In this document: positions 9,033 to 19,051 of the stretch, piece by piece
Layout: every line of letters begins with the position of its first letter
Numbering within the stretch: position 1 is the stretch's first letter
Assembly (NCBI GenBank): GCA_903828665.1
Contig: CAIKMZ010000060.1
Span: 1-64,000, forward strand
Length of the DNA stretch: 64,000 bases
Origin: an uncultured beta proteobacterium
GTDB lineage: Bacteria > Pseudomonadota > Gammaproteobacteria > Burkholderiales > Burkholderiaceae_C
Reading direction: 5' to 3'
The notes under the pieces: model-generated
The model's input: only the letters and a program-made list of their open reading frames with translations
Databases searched by the model: none
What the model was told of the DNA's origin: nothing
Program-made: the position numbers and the translations under genes

Positions 9033-10759
9033 GAAAATTCCTTCTGGCTGCGTACCGTTCCAAGGCGCTGCACGGCCAGCGTGCGCAACTCAAGCATGAT
9101 GTCGGCCACGCGTATGCCTTGCGGGCAGTGCTCCTGACACTGGTAGCAGGTGGCGCAACTCCAGACCATGCTTGAGCCCATTGCCAGGTCGCGCAGACCG
9201 AGCCGCAGCAGGTTCATCACCTTCTGCGGCGTCAGGTCAACGCCGCTGCCCGGATCTGTGCTGTGCGCCACCACCGGACAGACGTTGGTGCAGGTCTGGC
9301 ACTGCACGCAGCGCGAGAAACTGCTTCGATCCGCGGAGAGCGGCGCATCGCGTGCGTCTGGATCGAAGAAACTGCGCGGCCAGGAATCGCTCTGCAGCAA
9401 CTCGGCCCACGCCAGTGCGGGACGTGCCCGCACCCACTGCGCCGGCGCCGTCAAGCCCGCTCGAGCGAGGTCGGCGCGCCCGGACTGCCACAGGTCGTCC
9501 AGATCCAGCCCCACCGGGCAGACGCTGGTGCAGCGTCCGCAGTCGGTGCAGCCGAAGGCGCCTTCGGCCGCCCTCCATGCCGCGTCCCGTGCGCCGTCAG
9601 TTGGGTGACCGGACGGCAGCAAGCGGCCGCGGGTCAGCTCGCCGGTGGCGATAAGCTTGTGCGATGGCAGCAGATAGCGGTTGTCCAGATGACGCGCCAG
9701 CGGAGCCACCGAGCAGTGTGCGTCGCAGATACCGCAGCCCACGCAAGCATCCAGGGCCAGTGCGCGCCGCACTGCGCGACCGGCGCTCGACAAGGCCCGG
9801 CCCGGCCCGGCGCCATTGACCAGCAGGCTGATCGGTGCCGCGAACGCGTGGTAAAAGCGCGTAAACGGCAGGGTCGCAAGGCCGATGAAGCAGGCGAATA
9901 CGTGAAGATAGAGCAGCCAGGTTGGCGCCTGCCCCGCGTCGAGCACACGGGCCAGCGGCGCCAGCACGCGCGAGACCGGGTAGGAGACAAATGCGGAGGC
10001 TGCGCCGGCGTGGCAGGTTTCACAATCGGCCTCATGCATGGCACGCCCTTGTCGCAGCAAATCCGGTGCGATCGGCACCGTCAGATCATCAAACGCCACG
10101 CCGAACTCGCTGGCCCAGAATGCGCGCAGCGGTTTGAGCTCGGCCGGATCGGCGCTGCCGTTGAACTCCTTGGCCATGCGGTAGAAAACCTGCGGTGAGA
10201 CGATCTTGTCGGCTTCGAGCAGAAAGCCTGTCGCCAGGACAAAGCCCAGCAGCACGACGAAGGCCGCGTCCCTGGGCCGACGTGCCGGCGCATGGCGCGT
10301 GTGCCGGCGCCGGTGCCGCAATCCGAAGAGGAAGAAGGCCAGTCCGACCACCACCATCGCCCCGAACAGATTGCGCAGAAAGAGATACGGATTTCGAGTG
10401 GACTCGTAGCCCGTGAACAGTTTCAGAGTCACAACAGCCGCGAGCGCATGCATCAACAGCAAGCCCATGAAACCGACGAAGATCAACAGGTGCGTCAACC
10501 AGCGCGACTTGTCGCTACGGTACAAGCGGCGCTGCAGCAAGACATCGAGCAACAGGGCAGCGCCGACGTGAAACGCACGCCGCGTAAAGAGTGCGGCAGC
10601 AAGACCCCGCAACAGCGCGCGCAAGCGATGGACCAGCGTCACGTCCTGCACATCCGGCCCGATGCGCAAGCGGTACCAGGTCGACATGCGCCAGAGCAGG
10701 CCCAGTGCGCACAGCAGCAACGATGCGTCCAGGGCGGCATGAAAGAGTGTGTGCGACAT
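9029..10759 (-). CDS. Membrane-anchored HdrC/NarI-like multi-Fe-S electron-transfer subunit
   Basis: The 576-residue protein starts with about five membrane segments carrying His residues (for example LTHLLIFVGF, MHALAAV, YLHVFACF) like the b-haem NarI/DsrM family. A CETCH motif lies near residue 246 in the loop before the last segment. The C-terminal half has four Cys clusters: CVGCGICDAHC (about 338), CTDCGRCTSVC (403), CVQCQTCTNVC (486) and CATCYQCQEHC (535), the last two HdrC-like. The ATG at 10759 begins MSHTLFHAAL and lies 4 bases after glpB. In context it should take electrons from GlpAB and pass them to the membrane quinone pool. A c-type haem on the CxxCH motif is possible but unproven. 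Confidence 0.8.
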   Translation of the reverse strand: MSHTLFHAALDASLLLCALGLLWRMSTWYRLRIGPDVQDVTLVHRLRALLRGLAAALFTRRAFHVGAALLLDVLLQRRLYRSDKSRWLTHLLIFVGFMGLLLMHALAAVVTLKLFTGYESTRNPYLFLRNLFGAMVVVGLAFFLFGLRHRRRHTRHAPARRPRDAAFVVLLGFVLATGFLLEADKIVSPQVFYRMAKEFNGSADPAELKPLRAFWASEFGVAFDDLTVPIAPDLLRQGRAMHEADCETCHAGAASAFVSYPVSRVLAPLARVLDAGQAPTWLLYLHVFACFIGLATLPFTRFYHAFAAPISLLVNGAGPGRALSSAGRAVRRALALDACVGCGICDAHCSVAPLARHLDNRYLLPSHKLIATGELTRGRLLPSGHPTDGARDAAWRAAEGAFGCTDCGRCTSVCPVGLDLDDLWQSGRADLARAGLTAPAQWVRARPALAWAELLQSDSWPRSFFDPDARDAPLSADRSSFSRCVQCQTCTNVCPVVAHSTDPGSGVDLTPQKVMNLLRLGLRDLAMGSSMVWSCATCYQCQEHCPQGIRVADIMLELRTLAVQRLGTVRSQKEFS

Positions 10760-10763
10760 GATC

Positions 10764-12062
10764 CTAGGGCGCCTGTGTCTCACGCAACGGCTGCGCGACC
10801 TGCTCGATCGCCGCCCAGGCCGTCGCAATCGCGAGTCCCGAGCCGCACTTGGCGCGCATCCAGTCCTGGTCGGCCAGGATGGAGCCAATCGCGAAGAGGC
10901 TCTTCCACGCCGGCTTTCCGGTTGCGTCGAGCGGTCGCCAGACCTCGTCTGTCCGCAAGCCGGCGCGGTTGATGGCGTGACCCGCCGGATCGAGAAAGTC
11001 GTCTTGGTGCCAGGCGTCGCGCCCCCCGGGCTGCTGCACCGGCAAACCCAGAATGCTCTCGCGCACCGACTGCCGATCGGCCGTGAGTCCGTGGCCGCTG
11101 AAGCGCCCTGTGGCCAGTACCACCGCGCGGGCGCTGATGCGCTCGCCGCCGGGTGCGCCGTCGAGTTGCAGCAGCGCCGTGTCGCCTTCGAACGTCAGCG
11201 CGCGCACGCTGGAGAGTTGGCGCCGCCTCACGCCACGCGATGAGACAACGGACTCGAGGGCGCCCAGCAAACGCAGTCCGCTCACCGATGTCGGCATGGT
11301 CGGGATCTCGAACACCGGCACACCCAGGCCGGCTTCGAATGCCGCGTGAACTTCCTGCGATCGCGCAAGGCCCAGCAGCGCCGGCAGCCCGACCACACGC
11401 GCGTCGCCGAGCAGCGGTTTGATCAGCGCAATCGTGCGCTCGCGCGTTGCCCGTGTTTCCAGGGCGCGCGCCAGATGGACGGCGTAGACCTCGGGCACGG
11501 CTTCGAAGCCCGGAAAGTCAATGCGCTGATGACGCAGATCCGGCCAGTCATCGGCGAGCGTCGCGGCGATCTGGCGTGCGCTGAACTCGCGCAGGCCGCG
11601 AAAATCCACCAGCAGACAAGGCAGGCGGCGCTCCAGCGCGTCAACGCCCGCCGCCATCGTCATCGGCACGCCAAAGCTGGTCTTGACCGTTCCGATCGAG
11701 GTGAGCAGGTTGCTGTTGCGCTCACCGAGCGGCGCATACGCCAGTCCCGCAGAAGTCAGGGCGGCCACGAAGCTCTGGAAGGCCGCACGAATGGAGGTCG
11801 GATCGACCCGTGCGAGCGGATGCCCGGGTTGCTCGCCTGCGAGTGTTGCCAGAGCATCGTAGGGGGATTGCCACAGACGATGCTCTGCGACCGGATGCAC
11901 GGCCAGAAGATCCAGCAGGCCACTGGCGAACAGGATGCCGCCGCCGCTGCCGACCTGAACGCATGACAGGCCCCGCTCGGCGGCAAACAGCGCCGCCGCC
12001 ATACCCGCCATGCCGGCACCGATGACGGCGACGTCGTAGCGCGTGGCCGCTGCACCGCTCAC
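10764..12062 (-). CDS. glpB: Anaerobic-type glycerol-3-phosphate dehydrogenase subunit B
   Basis: The 432-residue flavoprotein has an N-terminal dinucleotide fold (VIGAGMAGMAAALFAAERG) and the GlpB-type segment with GGILFASGLLDLLAVHP near residue 40, matching the FSSGSLDLL region of E. coli GlpB. A second FAD-contacting segment, VVLATGRFSGHGL, lies late in the protein and precedes a conserved HQDDFLDPAGHAINRAGL stretch. It starts with GTG at 12062, overlapping the glpA stop by 4 bases. GlpB is known to link the catalytic GlpA with the Fe-S GlpC subunit. Length (E. coli 419) and context both fit. Confidence 0.88.
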   Translation of the reverse strand: MSGAAATRYDVAVIGAGMAGMAAALFAAERGLSCVQVGSGGGILFASGLLDLLAVHPVAEHRLWQSPYDALATLAGEQPGHPLARVDPTSIRAAFQSFVAALTSAGLAYAPLGERNSNLLTSIGTVKTSFGVPMTMAAGVDALERRLPCLLVDFRGLREFSARQIAATLADDWPDLRHQRIDFPGFEAVPEVYAVHLARALETRATRERTIALIKPLLGDARVVGLPALLGLARSQEVHAAFEAGLGVPVFEIPTMPTSVSGLRLLGALESVVSSRGVRRRQLSSVRALTFEGDTALLQLDGAPGGERISARAVVLATGRFSGHGLTADRQSVRESILGLPVQQPGGRDAWHQDDFLDPAGHAINRAGLRTDEVWRPLDATGKPAWKSLFAIGSILADQDWMRAKCGSGLAIATAWAAIEQVAQPLRETQAP

Positions 12063-13645
12063 GGTCTGACCTCGCGCACGACAGCGGCGAACAGCGCCGA
12101 TTGCCGCAACTCTTCACCGAACAGGCCGCAGTGCAGGGCCTCAGCCAGCTCGGCCTGTGCCAGTTGCTCGCCCCACAGGACAGGACGCTGGCCGCGCCAG
12201 CGTTCACTGAAGAAATCGACGATCTCGGCCAGGCCCCGCTGCGCCTGGAAATCACCTGTTTGATAAAGATGCGCCACGGTGCGCAGGCCGCAGAAGGCGC
12301 CCTGGCAGGCGCCTTTGCCGACGCGGCTGCGCAAGCCGATGTCGGTCAGTGTCGCGGTGTCGCCGGCCGCACGCATCGCAGCGTAGATGGCATCGACGGC
12401 GCTGCCCTGCACCATTTCGCATTCGCACAGCAGCGTGTCATCCCCTTGATGGGCGCGCACCCATTCGCGCGCCGAGTGAGCCGGCTCCGTCCAGGCACTC
12501 TCGGTTGCGTGCGGCAAGAGCGTCGTGGCAGTGAGGCAGGGTCGCGTCACGCCCAGACGCCGGCAGACCAGATCGGCTGCGCGTTCGGCCATCAACCGGC
12601 AGGTGGTGAGCTTGCCGCCGGTCAGTGTCGCGAAATTGTCCAGACCGTGCATCTCATGGTCGATCAACGCGAAGCCACGCGAGACGACACGGCTGTCTGC
12701 GGTTCCGGCGGAGCCCAGCAGCGGGCGTACGCCGGCGTAAGCGCGGATGAAGCGGGCGCTCACCAGCCCCGGCAGCATCGGCGCCGCTTCGGCAATGATC
12801 AGATCGGCCTCGGCGGTCGTGGGGCGAATGTCTTCCAGCACGTCGACACGCGACGATGTCGTGCCGACGATGGAGACCGTGCCGCCGGGCATCATGATGT
12901 CGCCATTGCCGGGACGACGCAGGCGATTGATCACGCGACTTGCCAGACGGGTGTGCGTGACCAGCAGCGTGCCCTTGGCATACGTCATCGCGATCGACGC
13001 GCCGGCCAGCAGCGCAACGTCCCGCGCCCAGGCGCCAGCGGCATTGACCACCTGCTCGGCTTCGACCCGCACCTCATCGCCGCCTGTCAAGGACTGCAGG
13101 CGCACGGCGCGAATGCGCCGGCCCTCGCGCTCGAAGCCGACCACACGCGTGCGCCGCATCAGCCGCGCGCCCAGGCTGCGCGCTTGCGCCATGCTCTCCA
13201 GCGAAAGCCGAAACGGGTCGATCGCCGCATCGGGCACTTCGAACACCGCGATCGCGCGCTCCGAGAGCGCGGTTTCCTGCTCGCGTGCGGCGGCGACATC
13301 GACCGCGCGCGCCGTGATGCCCGAGCGCGCGCACTGCGCTGGGAAGTCGGCGATGTAGCGTTCGTCATCCCCTTGCACCGCAACGAAAAAGCCGCCCGTG
13401 TCCTGGATCGTCTGCGCGGCCACGCGCTTGAGAATGTCGCCCTCGGCGCGGCACTCCATGGCTGCATCGGCGTCGCCCGCGACGTAACGCGCGCCGCTGT
13501 GCAGCAGGCCATGGTTGCGCCCAGAGGCACCGGCGTTGATGTCGCTCTTCTCGACCAGAATGCAGTCGACACCGCGCAAGGCGAGGTCACGCGCCAGCGC
13601 GGTCCCGGTGACGCCGCCGCCGATGATCAGGACCTTGGTCTGCAT
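12059..13645 (-). CDS. glpA: Anaerobic-type glycerol-3-phosphate dehydrogenase subunit A
   Basis: The 528-residue protein oxidises sn-glycerol 3-phosphate to dihydroxyacetone phosphate. It has the FAD loop VLIIGGGVTGTALARDLALRG at the N-terminus, the DAO-family segment EKSDINAGASGRNHGLLHSGARY, and a C-terminal BFD-like [2Fe-2S] domain with CEC near residue 405 and CQGAFC near 447. Those cysteines separate GlpA from the aerobic GlpD. The ATG at 13645 (MQTKVLIIGGG) is preferred; an in-frame ATG at 13669 is also possible, and neither has a clear Shine-Dalgarno. It is the first gene of the operon glpA-glpB-hdrC-like-hdrB-like-FGGY, next to the divergent ugp operon. Confidence 0.88.
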   Translation of the reverse strand: MQTKVLIIGGGVTGTALARDLALRGVDCILVEKSDINAGASGRNHGLLHSGARYVAGDADAAMECRAEGDILKRVAAQTIQDTGGFFVAVQGDDERYIADFPAQCARSGITARAVDVAAAREQETALSERAIAVFEVPDAAIDPFRLSLESMAQARSLGARLMRRTRVVGFEREGRRIRAVRLQSLTGGDEVRVEAEQVVNAAGAWARDVALLAGASIAMTYAKGTLLVTHTRLASRVINRLRRPGNGDIMMPGGTVSIVGTTSSRVDVLEDIRPTTAEADLIIAEAAPMLPGLVSARFIRAYAGVRPLLGSAGTADSRVVSRGFALIDHEMHGLDNFATLTGGKLTTCRLMAERAADLVCRRLGVTRPCLTATTLLPHATESAWTEPAHSAREWVRAHQGDDTLLCECEMVQGSAVDAIYAAMRAAGDTATLTDIGLRSRVGKGACQGAFCGLRTVAHLYQTGDFQAQRGLAEIVDFFSERWRGQRPVLWGEQLAQAELAEALHCGLFGEELRQSALFAAVVREVRP

Positions 13646-14024
13646 GACAGATGGGAAATTCAATGCCATTGGCGTGAGTCCACGGGTGTCGCAGCACTGC
13701 GACGGCGCAAGCATCGTTGAAACACTTGCACGGCTAGAGCATAGACACGTATGCCGCGGCGGCATTGATGCACGTCAATCGTGGACGAATGCCTCCAGTC
13801 CTGTCAGGGCTGCTGTTTCCCGATCGGCAACATGCCGCGCACGATTGGCTGGATGATGCTTGCGGTTTGCGAGGCGCATTTCTTCAGCCCCGTCCTGATG
13901 AAAACCCGGATGCGCCGCCACGAACAATGTGTGCTTAATCAAGCTTTGCGCTTATTGGCATGCTTTTGACGCCTTGTCGTCACAATCTGGCGCTATGCTT
14001 GAGTTTTTCCACGAAGGAGATGAT
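13646..14024. other. Divergent regulatory region between glpA and ugpB
   Basis: The 379 non-coding bases between the two divergent G3P operons must hold both promoters. I see an FNR-like palindrome (13765-13778) and an AT-richer stretch next to ugpB, including TTGACG near 13968 and TATGCT near 13994, whose spacing is too long for a standard promoter. The short reading frames here look random. A shared regulator for glpA and ugpB is plausible from the layout. Confidence 0.6.
13765..13778. promoter_or_regulatory. FNR/ANR-like binding site candidate
   Basis: The bases TTGAT-GCAC-GTCAA match the FNR/CRP-family consensus TTGAT-N4-ATCAA at 9 of 10 defined positions. The site lies 120 bases upstream of the glpA start and about 250 upstream of ugpB. 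It fits oxygen control of an anaerobic-type G3P dehydrogenase. A single match of this quality can occur by chance. Confidence 0.45.
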
Positions 14025-15326
14025 ATGAATTTCAAGATTGCTGCCGTTGCCCTCGCAGCGGCTTTTACCGTATCGGCCCAGGCCCAGACCGAAATCCAGT
14101 GGTGGCATTCGATGACCGCTGTCAACGGCGAGTGGGTCAACGACTTGGCCAAGGAATTCAACGCCAGCCAAAAGGAATACAAGGTAATTCCCACGTACAA
14201 GGGTAGCTATGCTGAATCCATGACCGCGGCAGTTGCAGCGTTTCGCGCTGGCAATGCCCCCAACATCCTGCAGGTGTTCGAGGTCGGCACCGCCACCATG
14301 ATGGCCAGCAAAGGCGCCATCGTGCCCGTCGGTCAGGTCATGAAGGATGCCGGGTACAAATTTGATCCGACCGTTTACGTTTCCGCGGTTGCGGGCTATT
14401 ACACAGCACCGAACGGCCAGATGCTGAGCTTCCCGTTCAACAGCTCGACCACAATTTTCTACTTCAACAAGGATGCCTTCAAAGCCGCCGGCATTGACAC
14501 CAACAAGCCACCGACCACATGGCCGGAAGTGGCGCTGGCAGCTGCCAAGCTCAAGGCCAGCGGCCATAAATGCCCGCTCACGATCGCTTGGCAAAGCTGG
14601 ACCCAGTTGGAGAGTTTCTCGGCCTGGCACAACGTGGAGTTCGCCAGCAAGTCCAACGGTCTGGGCGGCATGGATGCGCGCCTGAAAGTGGACTCGCCGC
14701 TGCATGTGCGCCATATTGAAAATCTCGCCAACATGGCCAAGCAGGGCCTGTTCATCTACAAGGGCCGTGAAAACGTGCCTGAGGCGACTTTCATTTCTGG
14801 CGAATGCGCGATGATCACGACCTCGGCCGGCTTCTATGGCAACGTCGCCAAGAACGCCAAGTTCAATTACGCCCTGGCCACCCTGCCCTATTACCCGGAC
14901 GTTCCCGGTGCACCGCAAAACACCGTGATCGGCGGCGCCAGCCTGTGGGTCATGGCCGGCAAGAAGCCTGTTGAATACAAGGGTGTAGCCGACTTCTTCA
15001 ACTTCATCTCCAGGCCCGAAGTGCAGTCCGCCAGCCACAAGCGCACCGGCTATCTGCCCATCACCACGGCAGCCTACCAGTTGACTGAAAAATCCGGCTT
15101 CTACAAGGAAAAGCCCGGTACCGACATTGCGGTACAGCAAATGATCCGCAAGGTGACCGACAAGAGCCGTGGCATCCGTCTGGGCAACTATGTGCAGATC
15201 CGCCAGATCGAGGATGAAGAACTGGAACAGGTCTGGAGCGGCAAGAAGTCGGCCAAGGAAGCACTGCAGGCGATTGTGAAACGGGGCAACGAACAGTTGG
15301 AACGTTTCGAAAAAGCCAACAAGTAG
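14025..15326 (+). CDS. ugpB: G3P/glycerophosphodiester ABC transporter, periplasmic binding protein
   Basis: The 433-residue protein has a clear signal peptide (MNFKIAAVALAAAFTVSAQA, cut before QTEIQWWHSM). The WWHSM and YAESM regions and the FRAGNAPNILQVFEVGT segment match E. coli UgpB (438 residues), which binds sn-glycerol 3-phosphate and glycerophosphocholine in the periplasm. The ATG at 14025 has an AAGGAGA ribosome site 6 bases upstream and starts the signal peptide. First gene of ugpBAEC-ugpQ, read away from glpA. Confidence 0.93.
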   Translation: MNFKIAAVALAAAFTVSAQAQTEIQWWHSMTAVNGEWVNDLAKEFNASQKEYKVIPTYKGSYAESMTAAVAAFRAGNAPNILQVFEVGTATMMASKGAIVPVGQVMKDAGYKFDPTVYVSAVAGYYTAPNGQMLSFPFNSSTTIFYFNKDAFKAAGIDTNKPPTTWPEVALAAAKLKASGHKCPLTIAWQSWTQLESFSAWHNVEFASKSNGLGGMDARLKVDSPLHVRHIENLANMAKQGLFIYKGRENVPEATFISGECAMITTSAGFYGNVAKNAKFNYALATLPYYPDVPGAPQNTVIGGASLWVMAGKKPVEYKGVADFFNFISRPEVQSASHKRTGYLPITTAAYQLTEKSGFYKEKPGTDIAVQQMIRKVTDKSRGIRLGNYVQIRQIEDEELEQVWSGKKSAKEALQAIVKRGNEQLERFEKANK

Positions 15327-15375
15327 GTCCTGAACACGTCTGGAAAGGTGGTCGGCTGGCCATGCCAGCCCCGTT

Positions 15376-16257
15376 ATGGAAAAACGCGTCCAGTTCCGAG
15401 CCCCACTGCTGCCCTGGCTGCTGATCGCGCCACAGGTGCTGGTGATCAGCGTGTTCTTTTTCTGGCCGGCTGCACAGGCTTTGCTGCAGTCCTTTCAGAT
15501 TGAGGACGCGTTCGGCATTTCAACACAGTGGGTTGGAATGGAAAATTTCAACCGCCTGTGGAATGATGCCAGCTACCTGACGTCTTTCAAGACCACCGCC
15601 ATTTTCTCGCTGCTGGTCGCGGTACTGGGTATCGGCCTGTCCCTGATGCTCGCGATTTTTGCTGATCGCGTCATCAAGGGCGCCATGTTCTACAAGACCA
15701 TGTTGATCGTGCCCTATGCCGTGGCACCGGCGGTCGCCGGCGTGTTGTGGATCTTCATGTTCTCGCCTTCGCTGGGCGTCGTTTCCTATGGCTTGGGGAA
15801 ATTGGGCATCGACTGGAACCACCTGCTCAATGGCAGCCACGCCATGACGCTGATCGTGATGGCCGCCGTTTGGAAGCAGATTTCCTACAACTTTCTGTTC
15901 TTCCTGGCCGGTCTGCAGTCGATCCCGAAGTCCCTGATCGAAGCGGCGGCCATTGACGGGGCCAAGGCGTGGCGCCGCTTCTGGACGATTCAGTTTCCGC
16001 TGCTGTCGCCCACCACCTTCTTCCTGCTCGTCATCAACATGATTTATGCCTTCTTCGACACGTTTGCCATTGTCGATGCCACGACGCACGGCGGACCGGG
16101 GCAAGCGACGTCGATCCTGGTCTACAAGGTCTATTACGACGGTTTCAAGGCCATGGACCTGGGCGGCTCGGCGGCGCAGTCGGTTGTGCTGATGACGATC
16201 GTGATCGCCCTGACCGTGGTGCAGTTCCAGTTTATCGAGAAGAAAGTGAACTACTGA
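15376..16257 (+). CDS. ugpA: G3P ABC transporter permease UgpA
   Basis: The 293-residue inner membrane protein has six predicted membrane segments and the ABC permease coupling motif [20 protein letters not shown] near residues 190-210, which contacts the UgpC ATPase. Its [19 protein letters not shown] segment is typical of UgpA. Length equals E. coli UgpA (295). It forms the membrane channel with UgpE and lies 49 bases after ugpB and 39 before ugpE. Confidence 0.93.
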   Translation: MEKRVQFRAPLLPWLLIAPQVLVISVFFFWPAAQALLQSFQIEDAFGISTQWVGMENFNRLWNDASYLTSFKTTAIFSLLVAVLGIGLSLMLAIFADRVIKGAMFYKTMLIVPYAVAPAVAGVLWIFMFSPSLGVVSYGLGKLGIDWNHLLNGSHAMTLIVMAAVWKQISYNFLFFLAGLQSIPKSLIEAAAIDGAKAWRRFWTIQFPLLSPTTFFLLVINMIYAFFDTFAIVDATTHGGPGQATSILVYKVYYDGFKAMDLGGSAAQSVVLMTIVIALTVVQFQFIEKKVNY

Positions 16258-16296
16258 TGAGGCCCCCACGCTTGGCACTTCACGAGCACTCGCGCC

Positions 16297-17148
16297 ATGG
16301 TTGAGCGCAGTCCCTTTCTGACGTTCCTGGGTCATGCCATCATGATTTTGGGCGTCATCGTCGTCGCCTTTCCGATTTACCTGGCTTTTGTTGCGTCGAC
16401 CCACACGGCGCAGGAAATCGTGCAAGCGCCAATGCCCATGCTGCCTGGCAGCAACATGTGGGAAACCTATCGCAAGGCGCTCGTCGGTGGCGGCTATGGT
16501 GCCGGCTCCACGGCGCCGGTTGCGCACATGATGTGGGTCAGTCTGGTGACGGCGCTGGTGATCACCTTCGGCAAGATTGCCATCTCCCTGCTGTCGGCCT
16601 TTGCCATCGTCTATTTCCGCTTCCCGTTCAAGAACTTCTTCTTCTGGGCCATTTTTGTCACGCTGATGCTGCCGGTCGAGGTACGCATCGGACCGACCTA
16701 CAAGGTGGTGTCGGACCTCGGCATGCTCAACACCTACGCCGGGTTGACCATTCCACTGATCGCCTCGGCCACCGCAACCTTTTTGTTCCGGCAATTCTTC
16801 ATGTCGGTGCCTGACGAGTTGGCAGAAGCCGCCCGCATGGACGGCGCCAGTCCGCTGCGCTTTTTCATCGACATCCTGATACCACTGTCCAAGACCTCGA
16901 TCGCTGCGTTGTTCGTGATTCAGTTCATTTATGGCTGGAACCAGTACCTATGGCCGCTGCTGGCAACAACCTCGGAAAAAATGTACCCGGTGGTCGTCGG
17001 CATCAAGATGATGGTGGCCGGCGGCGATTCGCAGAACGAATGGAACGTGGTGATGGCAACCGCCCTGCTCGCGATGCTGCCGCCCGCCCTGGTTGTGATG
17101 CTGATGCAGAAATGGTTTGTCAAAGGGCTGGTGGACACGGAAAAGTAA
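16297..17148 (+). CDS. ugpE: G3P ABC transporter permease UgpE
   Basis: The 283-residue protein has six predicted membrane segments and the EAA-loop motif EAARMDGASPLRFFIDILIP near residue 172. The N-terminus (FLTFLGHAIMILGVIVVAFP) and the PMPMLPGSNMWETY periplasmic segment match UgpE (281 residues in E. coli). It pairs with UgpA. The next gene, ugpC, starts 57 bases downstream. Confidence 0.93.
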   Translation: MVERSPFLTFLGHAIMILGVIVVAFPIYLAFVASTHTAQEIVQAPMPMLPGSNMWETYRKALVGGGYGAGSTAPVAHMMWVSLVTALVITFGKIAISLLSAFAIVYFRFPFKNFFFWAIFVTLMLPVEVRIGPTYKVVSDLGMLNTYAGLTIPLIASATATFLFRQFFMSVPDELAEAARMDGASPLRFFIDILIPLSKTSIAALFVIQFIYGWNQYLWPLLATTSEKMYPVVVGIKMMVAGGDSQNEWNVVMATALLAMLPPALVVMLMQKWFVKGLVDTEK

Positions 17149-17205
17149 TATGTTTGCGGGACAGACCGAAGCGAAGCAGAGCTCTGTCACCAACTGAGTA
17201 AGACT

Positions 17206-18230
<1,025 letters not shown>

Positions 18231-18231
<1 letters not shown>

Positions 18232-19004
18232 TGCCCGTGGTCACGTTCGATCACTGGCCTTACCCACGCTGGATCGCGCACCGCGGCGCGGGCAATCTGG
18301 CGCCCGAAAATACGCTGACGGCTTTTCGTCTGGGCGCAAGCCACGGCTACCGCATGTTCGAATGTGACGTCAAGCTCAGCGCCGATGGCGTCCCGTTCCT
18401 GATGCACGATGCCACGCTGCAACGCACCACCGACGGCCCGACGCGTCTGGGTAGCGAAGCCAGCATGGTCGGTGGCGATCATCCCTGGGGCACGCTCTCA
18501 CAGCTTGATGCCGGCAGTTGGCACTCGCGCCACTACGCCGGTGAGCCGCTGCCAAGTTTTGAGAACATCGCTCGCTATTGCGTGCAAAACGGGCACTTCC
18601 TGGACATCGAAATCAAACCAACACCGGGCCTGTTACGTCAGACCGGCGAAGCCGTGGCACGCGAAGCAGCCCGGCTTTGGCAGAGTGCTGCCGTGCCGCC
18701 GCTGCTCACGTCATTCAAGCTCGACGCACTGGCAGCAGCGCGCGATGTTGCACCCCATCTGCCGCGCGGCCTGTTGCTCGCCACGCTGCCCAAAGACTGG
18801 CTGGAAACGGCCGCCGAACTGGGCTGCGTCGCCGTCATCTGCGATCATGCGCTATGGACTAAAGCCAGCGTTGCGCAAGCCAGAAGCGCCAGGTTGCGCA
18901 CGCTGAGCTACACCGTCAACGACGAGTGGGCAGCCCAGCGCCTGCTCGACCTTGGGACCGACGCCATCATCACGGACCGGGTTGACCTGTTTACCCCAGT
19001 TTGA
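18231..19004 (+). CDS. ugpQ: Glycerophosphodiester phosphodiesterase
   Basis: The 257-residue enzyme hydrolyses glycerophosphodiesters to G3P and an alcohol. The GDPD motif HRGAGNLAPENTLTAF starts near residue 17, with metal ligands in FECDVKLSADG and the catalytic His in LMHDATLQRTT. There is no signal peptide, so it is cytoplasmic like E. coli UgpQ (247 residues). The ATG at 18231 overlaps the ugpC stop; a GTG one codon earlier is possible. It ends the ugpBAECQ operon and provides substrate for GlpAB. Confidence 0.92.
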
Positions 19005-19051
19005 CCCCTTCTTTGCTATGATTTTGTCCCCACCCTGGAGGATTGAACATC

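Noticed and set aside
12101-13720. Long plus-strand open frame opposite glpA
   Set aside because: It is antisense to glpA with its FAD and BFD motifs; the product is Arg/Gln/His-rich and without domain features.
13781-13969. 62-codon plus-strand frame in the glpA-ugpB gap
   Set aside because: No ribosome site, no hydrophobic or domain pattern, and it lies where two divergent promoters are expected.
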